Assembly: GCF_900478295.1 (NCBI RefSeq)
Contig: NZ_LS483488.1
Span: forward strand, 1,426,001 to 1,490,000
Direction of reading: 5' to 3'
DNA length: 64,000 nucleotides
Source: Helicobacter pylori NCTC 11637 = CCUG 17874 = ATCC 43504 = JCM 12093
GTDB lineage: Bacteria; Campylobacterota; Campylobacteria; Campylobacterales; Helicobacteraceae
Every line of letters begins with the position of its first letter. The stretch's first letter is position 1. Positions 8,218 to 17,229 of the stretch are shown piece after piece. The translations under genes were made by a program, and so were the position numbers. Below the pieces are notes generated by a model, which was not told the DNA's origin, did no database searches, and worked only from the letters and a program-made list of their open reading frames with translations.

Positions 8218-9394
8218 AATTATTTTCCTTAAACCTTTCTTTACCTCCAAAAAGATTGGCATGATTCTTGAAATAAAGAGATAAATTTTCTCCATAATAA
8301 GGCTCTGCAACGATTGAACCATTGTATTGTTCTAAGCAAAACAACTTAGTTTGATGCGCAAAATCCTTTTCTCTGATAACTTGATCTAAAATTTCTATAA
8401 ATTCTTGGTTGTGGGTAGTCATAAACACTTGCAAATTACCTTCTTTATTATTATTGATAAAATCAATAATATTTTTTAACAATAACCCCATGCGAGAAAA
8501 ATGCAAGCCATTTTCCACTTCATCAATATAAATCGTTTTTGCGTTATTGGCAATAAAAGTACTTACAATATACAAATACTTAATCAAACCATCACCAAAC
8601 ATAGATAATGGGATTTTTTCTCTTATACCTTTCACTTTTAATTTGAGTTGGTTGTTGGCACTAAACCTGATGGCTTGAATACTTTTATCAAATTGATTAA
8701 GCCTTTCATTTAATTCTTTTTCTAATTGGTTTTCATCAAGAATCTTACGCATTGCTTGAATGATATTAGGATCCATAATATGGATAGCATTAGGGTTCAT
8801 AATATCTCGCTTGCGAGCAACATCGCTAGGCGTTATGATAGCAGTGCTTTCAAAGGGTAGAAGTTCTTGCAATTGACTAGGTTCAAAATTCTTAAATTGC
8901 CTGTTGTAGCCTGACTGATTAGGAATTGGTGGAAAATTAGGAATTTTAGTAATATTCAAGTGATCGTTATAGATTTCTCTATTGTTTTTCTTAAGAGTGA
9001 AATTAAGCCGAGAGAATTCTTGAGCATGCTCTACTGTGGGTATTATTTGCGACTCTATTACCTTTTGTTTTTCATTGGCTATGAATTTTATTTGTAAGTC
9101 TAAGGTTTGATTGTTCTCTAAAGTTGTGGTGATTTGTATTTTTTTCTCGGTGTCTAAACCATAAAACATTAAGCTTTTTGATTCTGATGTTAAGGGCTCT
9201 TTGCGTATATTGTCATAAATTTCTAATACATTAGTGCATGGGTGCATGGATTTACCTACCAAATAATACAACGCTTCTAACAAATTGGATTTGCCCGCAT
9301 TGTTTTGGCCGGTGATAATATTAAGTTTGGTAAAACCATCAATTTTAGTGTTCTTAAAATTCTTAAAATTTTTGATGCGAACAGACTGAATCAT
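8210..9394 (-). CDS. AAA15/21-type OLD-like ATPase
   Basis: A 394-residue ABC/SMC-like ATPase. Walker A is at residues 29-36 (GQNNAGKS), an ABC-signature-like SMFGDG precedes Walker B TIYIDEVENGLH (Asp291, Glu292), and the H-loop is TTHN. This order with a long insertion between Walker A and the signature is that of OLD-family and related AAA_21 ATPases. It has its own TATAAT at 9437-9442 and overlaps the TOPRIM gene by 8 nt. In the OLD and Gabija GajA families ATPase and TOPRIM are one chain; here they are two. A defence role is inference from architecture and neighbourhood. Confidence 0.85.
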   Translation of the reverse strand: MIQSVRIKNFKNFKNTKIDGFTKLNIITGQNNAGKSNLLEALYYLVGKSMHPCTNVLEIYDNIRKEPLTSESKSLMFYGLDTEKKIQITTTLENNQTLDLQIKFIANEKQKVIESQIIPTVEHAQEFSRLNFTLKKNNREIYNDHLNITKIPNFPPIPNQSGYNRQFKNFEPSQLQELLPFESTAIITPSDVARKRDIMNPNAIHIMDPNIIQAMRKILDENQLEKELNERLNQFDKSIQAIRFSANNQLKLKVKGIREKIPLSMFGDGLIKYLYIVSTFIANNAKTIYIDEVENGLHFSRMGLLLKNIIDFINNNKEGNLQVFMTTHNQEFIEILDQVIREKDFAHQTKLFCLEQYNGSIVAEPYYGENLSLYFKNHANLFGGKERFKENNYE

Positions 9395-9436
9395 TAAATC
9401 CCCTTATCCAAGCAGAAATTGACGCTAAATTTTGGC

Positions 9437-9442
9437 ATTATA
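9437..9442 (-). promoter_or_regulatory. -10 box for the ATPase/TOPRIM cassette
   Basis: The minus strand reads TATAAT 43 nt before the ATPase ATG, followed by a good ribosome site (AAGGGGATTTA) just before the start. It indicates that the cassette is an independent transcription unit. Confidence 0.55.
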
Positions 9443-9504
9443 GCGCATGCAATTACGACAAAATTTTAAAAGAACTTGAGAACAAACGATCTGATGGGAT
9501 CGGT

Positions 9505-10074
9505 TCATCTCTTTTCGTTCAAAAACCTGACCCATTCGTCTCTGTCAATCAAAAGCACTTCGTTAGCTTGAGCCAGTTTTTGAGCGGCTTGCGTGAAATA
9601 GCTATTGGTGATCACGCAAGCTTTTTCGCAAGCGTAGTAAGCTTTAGAAGAGACCACCTCTTGAATGGCTTTGGGCGAAACCTTATGCGAGTAGCGTTTG
9701 GCTTGAACCGCCCACTTGATGCCGTCTTTTTCTATGATCAAATCCGCTCCATAATCGCCGCTTTTTTGCGTGATACTCACTTCAAAACCCTTTGAAGTGA
9801 AAAAGATTTTGGCGTATTCTTCAAATTCAAAGCCGTTCATGGCGTCTATTTTTTGTAAGGTGCGTTTGAGTTGGTGCTTCTTATACGAAGAAACAACGCC
9901 TTGAAAAAGCACTAACATGGAAAAAACGCCAAGAATTGACAACAATTTTAAAAGCAAATCATTAGCTGAGGTTGCCAATTTCAATTCTAGGGCTTTTTCC
10001 AATAAAACATGCCAAATTAAATAAATCCCTACCGAAAACAAAATGACAAAAATAAAAAATACAATCTTTTTCAT
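9505..10074 (-). CDS. Membrane-anchored Mrr-type restriction endonuclease-like protein
   Basis: A 189-residue protein with two hydrophobic segments (about residues 4-21 and 42-66) followed by a cytoplasmic Mrr_cat domain. The PD-(D/E)XK core is visible: GFEFEEYAKIFF helix, then D in GDYGADLIIEKDG and QAKR, then ITNSYFTQAAQKLA. Soluble Mrr enzymes cut modified DNA; membrane-tethered relatives are common but their role is unclear. It is followed by the lipoprotein-msbA run and lies next to the ATPase/TOPRIM cassette, which is suggestive but not proof of a shared role. Confidence 0.8.
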   Translation of the reverse strand: MKKIVFFIFVILFSVGIYLIWHVLLEKALELKLATSANDLLLKLLSILGVFSMLVLFQGVVSSYKKHQLKRTLQKIDAMNGFEFEEYAKIFFTSKGFEVSITQKSGDYGADLIIEKDGIKWAVQAKRYSHKVSPKAIQEVVSSKAYYACEKACVITNSYFTQAAQKLAQANEVLLIDRDEWVRFLNEKR

Positions 10075-10077
10075 GCC

Positions 10078-10701
10078 TTAAAGCCACTCTGCATTTTCTA
10101 TAGCGTTCAAACGCTTTTCTAAACCCTCCATAAGAGAATAGTAAGCCTTATTAAGGGCCTTGATTAAAGCGTTATGATAGGATTTGTTCTCTTGGGAAAA
10201 AAGAGAGGGGTTATCGCCCAAACGATTAGCGTAATAAACAGGCACGCTGAAAGCGGTGGGGATTAAAAGGGTGTCAAACGGGCAAGTGGTTTGCGGGACG
10301 CATTCTAAAATCAAGCTCGCTTGAAGGTTTAAAAACCGCATGACGGATTTTGGGTCAGCGTTAGGCTCAATAGTCTTTTTAAGCCTTTCTTTAATGGCTT
10401 TTAAATCTTTAGGATTCTCTTCAAAAGAAAAAAAAACATTGCCTGAAACATTGAGAATAAAAGCGCTTTTATCTTTTAAAAAATAAGCGATTTGCTGGGC
10501 GATCGCTTTTTTAAATTCTTTTTGGTAAAAGGGCGGCACAAAATGAGCGTTAAAAAAGATTTTAGGGGGGGTTAAAGTGGAAGCGGTTTTTAAAGCGCTA
10601 TTTTTGGGGTAATCTTTATATTTTAAATGAAGCGTCGTTTTGTTGAAAAACTGACACCCTAGTAAAATAAAAGCAACACCAACGCTTAAAACCCTTAGCA
10701 T
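10078..10701 (-). CDS. HpaA-like lipoprotein
   Basis: A 207-residue protein with a lipoprotein signal peptide (VAFILLGC, lipobox LLGC with Cys16). The mature part resembles the HpaA adhesin/flagellar-sheath family in several places as I recall it: a 'LLIPTAF' stretch and the C-terminal helix ALNKAYYSLMEGLEKRL, comparable to HpaA's ALNKIFANIMQEIDKKL. Two further cysteines (ECVPQTTC) lie close together and could form a disulfide. It overlaps the msbA end by 7 nt and is probably co-transcribed with it. HP1081 equivalent by recall; the HpaA relationship is inference. Confidence 0.65.
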   Translation of the reverse strand: MLRVLSVGVAFILLGCQFFNKTTLHLKYKDYPKNSALKTASTLTPPKIFFNAHFVPPFYQKEFKKAIAQQIAYFLKDKSAFILNVSGNVFFSFEENPKDLKAIKERLKKTIEPNADPKSVMRFLNLQASLILECVPQTTCPFDTLLIPTAFSVPVYYANRLGDNPSLFSQENKSYHNALIKALNKAYYSLMEGLEKRLNAIENAEWL

Positions 10702-12351
10702 TCTATCAAACGCCCATGCTCTAATTTCACATGCTTAGTGGCTAATTTAAGCGTGCTTGGGTTGTGCGAAATAAGAATGATCAAGCGGTTTTGTTTCAAT
10801 TCTAAAATGCTTTGTTTAACGCTCTCTTCTGTGTTATTATCTAAAGCGGAAGTGGCTTCATCAAAGATTAAAACTTGAGCGTCTTTATACAAAGCTCTTG
10901 CAATGGCGATTCTTTGGCGTTGGCCACCGCTAAGATTAGCGCCAAATTCATCTAAAACGCTCTCTATCCCATGAGGCATTTTTTCCACAAAATCTAAGGC
11001 TTGAGCTTTTTTTAGGCATTCTTTGATTTTTACCTCATCAATTTCTAAACCATACGCCACATTTTCAGCCACGCTCCCGTTAAAAATAAACACCCTTTGA
11101 GTGACAACGCTAATCTTTTCTCTTAAGGATTTTTGAGTGATGCTCTCTATTTTTTGATCATTGATGAAAATTTCACCTTTGCTTGGCTCATAAAGGCGTA
11201 AGATCAGATTCACTAATGAGCTTTTACCGCTTCCGCTTTCGCCCTTTAAAGCGATGATTTCATTTTGTTGGAATTTCAAACTAATATCGCTTAAAACATA
11301 ACGCTCTTGATTGTCTAACGCATAAGCCAGCCATACCTTTTTAAATTCTATGGTGTGTATGGCGTTATTTAGCGTCAATTCCCCATCAACAATAGCCGGC
11401 TCTCTTTCTAAAATCTCATGGATCCTGTCGCTAGCGACTAAGGCTTCTTGAAAATTAGAAACAATCCTGGTTAAGCGTTTGATCGGCGTATAGAGCATAA
11501 AAAGGGCCGTGATGAAAGAAAAAAAACGCCCCCACGCTAATATGGCCTCTAATCACTTCATTCCCCCCTAAATAAATCACTAACGCTATAGCGATTGAGC
11601 CTAAAAACTCCATTAAAGGCGAAGAAATTTCAGCCACGGCGATGTTTTTGATACCGATTTTAAAAAACGCTTCATTTTCTTTCACAAAAGCCTTATGCTC
11701 TAATTTTTCGCCATTAGAGATTTTAATCGCTTCCACATTGTTAAAGACTTCACTCAAACGAGCGGTGATTTTGGCGTTACTCTCTTGATGGGATTTAGCG
11801 AGTTTTTTAACCTTACGAATGATTTTACTGATAGGAATAGCAGCTAGCGGCATGATCACTAGCCCCACTAACGCTAATTTAGGGCTTTGATAGATCACCA
11901 CCCCCACTAACCCGACAATCGTTAGCCCCTCTCTTATGCTCTCTGAAAGATAATTGGACAAACTCGCTCTAATCAAACCTATATCATTGGTGATCCTTGC
12001 GATCAATTCGCCCTTTTTAGTCCTGTTAAAAAAATCCATTTCCATTTTGAGAAGGCTTTCTAACATGGTGTTGCGTATTTTTTTGACAATATCAAGCCCA
12101 ATAAAGTTAGTGAAATAAGTGCCTAAATACATGCCCCCACTCTTACCCAAATACGCCAAAATCACTAAAAAAGGCAGGATTTTGAGCATGTGAGTGTCTT
12201 TATTGATAAAAATTTCATCTAAAGTGGGCTTGACTAAATAAGTCCCCCAAGCCGTGCTTAAAGCCACCACTAAAGAAGAAAATAAAACCACTATAAAACT
12301 TTTATAATGCTCTTTAAGGTATTTAGAATACCGCCTGAAAAAGAGTTTCAA
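10695..12351 (-). pseudogene. msbA: Lipid A-core flippase MsbA, frameshifted at a T8 tract
   Basis: ABC exporter that flips lipid A-core across the inner membrane. The N-terminal membrane domain reads from ATG at 12351; the ATPase domain reads in another frame and has Walker A GESGSGKSS, signature LSGGQRQ and Walker B VLIFDEATSALD. The frames join at the minus-strand T8 run (11519-11526): with T7 the sequence reads VGAFFSFITALFMLYTPIKR; as written it runs to an early stop after 298 residues. Rejoined length is about 551 residues, near the family norm. Because MsbA is expected to be essential, a base-calling error or slippage is likelier than true loss. Confidence 0.88.
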
Positions 12352-12441
12352 ATGCTTAACCTTTGGATTTGATTAAACTTATATTATAGTGTTTTTATTA
12401 AGGGATTTTTAACGCTTTAATAAACAGCTTAAAGCGATTGG

Positions 12442-13888
12442 TTAGAATTTAGCGCTAAGGGTTGTCATCAAATGGCTCCTGTCTGAATAAAGCGCTTTAG
12501 AGCCGGGCGTGGGTCTGTAACTCCCTACCGTAAAGCCTGAATGCGTCATCACGCCAAAATATTCTAATTTCACGCTCGCTGTCAAACTCTTGCTGATCTT
12601 ATAGCCCACATTAACAGCCGCGCTCGCTTCATTGGCTAAAGTGCCGCTAGTCCAACGCCATAAAGTCCCCCACAGCCATTTTTTATGCACGCCCCCACCA
12701 AAAAACCCAACCAGAGACGGCATCAGCGGTTACCACATGGCTTAAGGCTTGCCCTATATCATAAACGCTATTGGTCCAAAAATCAATGCCTAAAGGGTTT
12801 CCTGTCGTGCCGATGTAAGCGTTGGCGTTTTTCCACACTTTATAAAACGCTCCCCCAAAATTAAATTCATTGTAATCAAATCGTTGCCTAATGAGCAAGC
12901 TTTGCCCGGCAGTGCCAGCCTTTATAGCGTAACGATAAGTATCTCTTCTTAAGGGGGCATGGACAGGGAGCAAAATATAAGCTTTTGTTTCGGATCTAAA
13001 GCCCACGCCATCAAAATTAGGGTTACTATCATAGCCTACAACCACCCCAGGGCTATAATAAGTCCCGGGCGAAAATTGGAAAAAAGGGCTGACGCTAACC
13101 CCTTTTCTTTCGTAAGTGTAATCCACTAAATGGATACCATAATTCAGAGTGTGCCCGTTTTTAACCACGGTTCTTGGAGAATAAAAATCATAAATCCACT
13201 CCCCATAAGCGAACGCCCTACCCCATGAGCTAAACCACCATAATTTGTGGCTTCCCTCATTTTTATCCTTAACTTTAGCGCTGATTTCAAAGCCTTGCGT
13301 GTAACCGCTCATATAAGGAGCACTGGATTGATAACGCCCTCCCTTAGCTAAAAAAATATCTTTATAACGGTATTCTAAAAAAGCGTTATTCATCAAGTAA
13401 TTACGGCGGATTTTATTGGCCCTAGCGTTCCCACACGCTATAGAATCAATCACCTTGCCATCAGATCCAAGCGCGCACTCATGGATACTCGTGCCATCAA
13501 GCAAGGCTCTTTTACCCCCTAAATAACCATCCCAATAACCGATGTAGTTATAAATAACCGATCCGCCTTGATTGAATTTGGTGTCATCATAAGCGACCCC
13601 TCCTAGCGTGCCACCGACTTTTCCCTCTAAAACATGCCCTTGATCTTTAAGGCCTTTGGATAAAAAATCCGCATAGATATTGCCCTGCCCTACAGCGGTT
13701 ACAAAGGTTTCTGTAGGATAAATCCCCCTAGCTATATCAATCTTTTTTTTATTAAAGCCAACCTTAGAAAAGGACTCCGCTGAAACTTCAATTTTATAAT
13801 CAAACGCTTGCAAAGAAGCGCTTAAGCTTAAAACATATAACCCGCAAAAAACTTTATTCTTTAAAGGCGCGCTATTTTTCATCTCCAT
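12442..13888 (-). pseudogene. hofB: Outer-membrane protein HofB, frameshifted near its 3' end
   Basis: Member of the Hof family of H. pylori outer-membrane proteins, probably a porin-like beta-barrel. It has a signal peptide (hydrophobic stretch ending SLQA) and, in the second frame, ends in Phe (LSAKF) as barrel proteins do. The frame from 13888 stops after 401 residues at GWVFWWGRA; removing one T from the minus-strand T6 run near 12697-12702 gives GWVFGGGVHKKW and continues to 12442, for about 481 residues, close to the 479 I recall for HP1083. Only the last strands are lost. It lies upstream of msbA but is separated by a gap. Confidence 0.82.
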
Positions 13889-13898
13889 TCCCTTTTAA

Positions 13899-13918
13899 TA
13901 TTAAAAATATTTTTAATA
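13899..13918. promoter_or_regulatory. Perfect 20-bp palindrome before hofB
   Basis: TATTAAAAATATTTTTAATA is its own reverse complement and lies 11-30 nt upstream of the hofB ATG, just before the ribosome site. It could be an operator (Fur- or NikR-type sites in this species are AT-rich dyads) or simply AT-rich sequence. Confidence 0.35.
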
Positions 13919-14162
13919 CTATATGATTTTTAACCGATCTAAAAGACAAAGAACGCTATCAAGTTATTTATTTATTTTTAACTCAATTGTTTTAAAAAAA
14001 TAACAAAAATATTTTAATTTTATCATAAAAATGAGAGAAATTAAATCAAGATCTAATCAAAGTGGGGTTTTTGTGCCGTTTTATAACCAAACCCATTTTT
14101 TAATATGAAAGTTCTTGTATTGATTGTAAAAAACGCCAAAAAGCATTTTTTAAATTTGATTT

Positions 14163-15086
14163 TCAATCTAATAGCAAAAACTCCAACACCGCCATGCGCA
14201 TTGCCACGCCATTTTTGACTTGCTCTAAGACTTTAGATCGCTTGTCTTCTAACACCGTGCTTTCTATATCAATATCCCTATGCACCGGGCCTGGGTGTAA
14301 AATAATCACCTCTTTATTTTTAGCGTGAACCTTTAGGCGTTGTTGGGTGATGCAATAAGCGTTGCCATAATCTTTCAAGCTCGCAAAAATGGGCGCATTG
14401 TGCCGTTCGGTTTGGGTCCTCAAACTCATTAAAATGTCTGCAAATGCTATCGCTTCTTCAATGTTATGCGTCGTTTTTAAAGAAACGCTAGGGAGCATGG
14501 AGCTTGGAGCACACAGCATGATCTCAAGCCCTAGTCTTTGGAGCAATTTAATGTTGCTATTAGCCACTCTTGAATTTTTCACATCGCCTATGAAAGCGAT
14601 TTTCTTCCCTTTTAGATTTTCTAAACTGCCAAAATGCTGATAAAGGGTGAGCAAATCTAATAACGCTTGGGTAGGATGAGCGCTTGTGCCGCTTCCTGCG
14701 TTAATCAAGGGGCATTGGGAAAATTCGGCTAATTTAAAAGGTGCGCTTGAAAAAGCATGCCGTGTGATGATAGCGTCAGGCTGCATGGAATGGATATTTT
14801 TAAAAGTGTCTGTTAGGGTTTCACCCTTTGAAGTGGAGCTTGTTTGCATGTTTAATTTCACTATTTTTGCCCCCAACCTTAGGCTTGCGATTTCAAAACT
14901 AGACACCGTTCTGGTGGAATTTTCAAAAAATAAAGCCACGATGATTTTATTGTGCATTTTTTCTTTTGTCTCTAAAGATACGGCGTTAAAATCGTTCGCA
15001 TAAACGCTCGCTTTTTTTAATAAAAGCTTGATTTCATCTAGGCTTAAATCGCTGGTTTGGAGCAAGTGTCGGCATTTTTTTGGCAT
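14163..15086 (-). CDS. pyrB: Aspartate carbamoyltransferase catalytic chain
   Basis: Condenses carbamoyl phosphate with aspartate, the committed step of pyrimidine synthesis. The 307-residue protein shows the carbamoyl-phosphate motif [13 protein letters not shown], the [12 protein letters not shown] motif, and [11 protein letters not shown] near the C-terminus. No regulatory chain gene is adjacent, as usual for this group. It is transcribed alone, divergently from the lipoprotein gene at 15153. Confidence 0.96.
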   Translation of the reverse strand: MPKKCRHLLQTSDLSLDEIKLLLKKASVYANDFNAVSLETKEKMHNKIIVALFFENSTRTVSSFEIASLRLGAKIVKLNMQTSSTSKGETLTDTFKNIHSMQPDAIITRHAFSSAPFKLAEFSQCPLINAGSGTSAHPTQALLDLLTLYQHFGSLENLKGKKIAFIGDVKNSRVANSNIKLLQRLGLEIMLCAPSSMLPSVSLKTTHNIEEAIAFADILMSLRTQTERHNAPIFASLKDYGNAYCITQQRLKVHAKNKEVIILHPGPVHRDIDIESTVLEDKRSKVLEQVKNGVAMRMAVLEFLLLD

Positions 15087-15102
15087 AAAACCCCCTTTTA
15101 GT

Positions 15103-15108
15103 TATAAT
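15103..15108 (+). promoter_or_regulatory. -10 box for the 15153 lipoprotein operon
   Basis: TATAAT 45 nt before the start at 15153. It lies in the divergent gap with pyrB, which must hold both promoters. Confidence 0.5.
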
Positions 15109-15152
15109 ATAGGTTTTATTTTAGCTAAAAATGGCATGGGTTTTAGCAAGGA

Positions 15153-15668
15153 ATGGGCTTGAAAAATCTCTCAACACTTCTGGTGTTTTTATTCTTTTGT
15201 TTGGGGTGTGTGAGCAATTTCAATGAAGACACCTACACGCTAGACTTAGTTTTAGAAAAAAAGATCCAAGCCAGCAGAAAAGGCGAAATCACCCAAAATA
15301 ATGTGCCTATCATCACGGCTATCGCTACGCATTTAAACGATGTGGATAGCGGCACTTACTATGACCATGAGTATTTTTTAGTGGAGATTTTCACGCAAAA
15401 TAACGACTGGATAGATGATGGCTATATTTCTTATGAACTTTTTGGCACAAAACCTATAGGCTCAGAGCCTTTATGGGTGCGAGAAATCACAAAAGATGAA
15501 TTTGATGGCATTTTAGAAACCACGAACAGATGGAGCAGAGCTTTTTTACTCGCTTTTAACAAATTGGATTATTTAGCGGTGCAAGAAGCCAAACTAGAGC
15601 TTGATGCCTATAGTTTGGGCAAGATTGTTTTTAATTTCGCTTATCAAGTCCCCCTACCTCAATTTTAA
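15153..15668 (+). CDS. Hypothetical lipoprotein (HP1085 family)
   Basis: A 171-residue exported protein with a lipoprotein signal peptide (LVFLFFCLGC, Cys19) and an acidic mature region rich in aromatic residues. No catalytic motif was recognised. It heads a compact run with tlyA and ribF: its TAA shares one base with the tlyA ATG. Sequence matches what I recall as HP1085, a conserved Helicobacter protein of unknown function. Confidence 0.75.
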   Translation: MGLKNLSTLLVFLFFCLGCVSNFNEDTYTLDLVLEKKIQASRKGEITQNNVPIITAIATHLNDVDSGTYYDHEYFLVEIFTQNNDWIDDGYISYELFGTKPIGSEPLWVREITKDEFDGILETTNRWSRAFLLAFNKLDYLAVQEAKLELDAYSLGKIVFNFAYQVPLPQF

Positions 15669-16375
15669 TGCGCTTAGATTACGCTTTATTCAACCAGCAT
15701 TTAGTGAGCAGCAGAGAAAAAGCTAAAGCGTTGGTTTTAAAAAATCAGGTTTTAGTCAATAAAATGGTGGTTTCTAAACCCTCTTTTATAGTGAAAGAGG
15801 ACGATAAAATTGAACTCATCGCTGAAAAACTTTTCGTTAGCAGGGCTGGGGAAAAATTAGCGGCTTTTTTAGAAACCCATTTCGTGGATTTTAAGGGAAA
15901 GGTGGTTTTAGATGTGGGAGCGAGCAAGGGGGGCTTTAGTCAAGTGGCTCTTTTAAAGGGGGCCAAAAAGGTGCTTTGCGTGGATGTGGGGAAAATGCAA
16001 TTAGATGAAAATTTAAGGAACGATACACGCATAGAATGTTATGAAGAATGCGATATTAGAGGGTTTAAAACGCCAGAAACAATTGATTTAGTGCTTTGTG
16101 ATGTGAGCTTTATTTCTTTATATTGTATTTTAGAAGCGATTGTGCCTTTAAGCGGTGAATTTTTAGCGCTTTTCAAACCGCAATTTGAAGTGGGCAGGGC
16201 CGCAAAACGCAATAAAAAGGGGGTGGTGGTGGATAAAGAAGCCATTTTGAACGCTTTAGAAAACTTTAAAAACCATTTAAAAACAAAGGACTTTCAAATC
16301 TTAACGATCCAAGAAAGCTTAGTGAAAGGGAAAAACGGGAATGTTGAATTTTTTATCCATTTCAAGCGAGCCTAA
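15668..16375 (+). CDS. tlyA: rRNA 2'-O-methyltransferase TlyA (hemolysin A family)
   Basis: SAM-dependent 2'-O-ribose methyltransferase of rRNA; historically called a hemolysin. The 235-residue protein begins with an S4 RNA-binding domain (about residues 1-60, MRLDYALFNQHLVSSREKAK) followed by an FtsJ-like Rossmann domain with the SAM loop VLDVGASKGGFSQVAL and acidic motif CDVSFIS. It overlaps the preceding stop by one base and the ribF start by 35 nt. Confidence 0.93.
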   Translation: MRLDYALFNQHLVSSREKAKALVLKNQVLVNKMVVSKPSFIVKEDDKIELIAEKLFVSRAGEKLAAFLETHFVDFKGKVVLDVGASKGGFSQVALLKGAKKVLCVDVGKMQLDENLRNDTRIECYEECDIRGFKTPETIDLVLCDVSFISLYCILEAIVPLSGEFLALFKPQFEVGRAAKRNKKGVVVDKEAILNALENFKNHLKTKDFQILTIQESLVKGKNGNVEFFIHFKRA

Positions 16376-17183
16376 AATTAAGAGCCTGGCTATCGGTAAA
16401 TTTGACGGCTTGCATTTAGGCCATCAAGCCCTTTTTAAAGAATTAAAAGATCCCAAAGCCCTTTTAATCATAGAAAAAAAACATTACACTAAAGGCTATT
16501 TAACCCCCCTAAAATACCGCGCTAAACTCGTGGGCATGCCTTTATTTTTTGTGTATTTAGAAGAGATTTCACAATTAAACGCCCTAGAATTTTTAGATCT
16601 TTTAAAAAAGAAATTCCCCCATTTAGAACGCCTAGTCGTGGGCTATGATTTCAGGTTTGGGCATGAGAGGCAAAATGACGCTTTATTCTTAAAAGAGCGT
16701 TTTGAAAAAACCATTATTGTGCCTGAAGTGAAAATCCAAAATATTAGCGTGCATTCTAAGATGATCAAACTAGCCCTAAGTCATGGCGACTTATCTTTGG
16801 CTAACAAGCTCTTAGGCAGGCCTTATGAAGTGTGCGGAAAAGTCATTAGCGATCAAGGCTTAGGGCATAAAGAATTAGTTCCTACTTTAAATATCAAAAC
16901 TAAAGATTTTATCCTCCCTAGTTTTGGGGTGTATGCGAGTTTGGTGAGAATAAAAGATCCAATTTATCAAAAAAGCGTGAGTTTTATAGGCAATCGCTTA
17001 AGCACGGATCACAATTTCGCCATAGAATGCCATGTGCTTGATACCATCATAGAAAAACCGCCTAAAGAAATCGCTTTGCGTTGGGTTCAAAAAATACGAG
17101 ACAACATGCGTTTTTCTTCGTTAAAAGAGCTTAAAAATCAGATCCAACAAGACATCTTAAGAGCCAAAGAGATTTTGAGATAA
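16341..17183 (+). CDS. ribF: Bifunctional riboflavin kinase / FAD synthetase
   Basis: Makes FMN and then FAD from riboflavin. The 280-residue protein has the N-terminal nucleotidyltransferase motif GKFDGLHLGHQALF and a C-terminal flavokinase domain (GLGHKELVPTLNI, where most relatives have PTAN). Its start lies inside the end of tlyA, indicating coupled translation. Slightly shorter than typical RibF (about 300-310), as in other Helicobacter. Confidence 0.93.
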   Translation: MLNFLSISSEPKIKSLAIGKFDGLHLGHQALFKELKDPKALLIIEKKHYTKGYLTPLKYRAKLVGMPLFFVYLEEISQLNALEFLDLLKKKFPHLERLVVGYDFRFGHERQNDALFLKERFEKTIIVPEVKIQNISVHSKMIKLALSHGDLSLANKLLGRPYEVCGKVISDQGLGHKELVPTLNIKTKDFILPSFGVYASLVRIKDPIYQKSVSFIGNRLSTDHNFAIECHVLDTIIEKPPKEIALRWVQKIRDNMRFSSLKELKNQIQQDILRAKEILR

Positions 17184-17229
17184 TTTGTGTTAAAATGACT
17201 CTCAAAAACCTTAAAAACGGAAAAATTTG

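Noticed and set aside
8218..8322. Upstream extension of the TOPRIM gene
   Set aside because: These codons lie inside the ATPase 3' end and the TOPRIM fold begins at MSKKTLIYTEGK; ATG at 8217 is sufficient.
9412..9500. Plus-strand protein-like stretch (AEIDAKFWHYSACNYDKILK)
   Set aside because: It is the promoter region of the ATPase cassette on the other strand, runs antisense into the nuclease gene and has no start or ribosome site.
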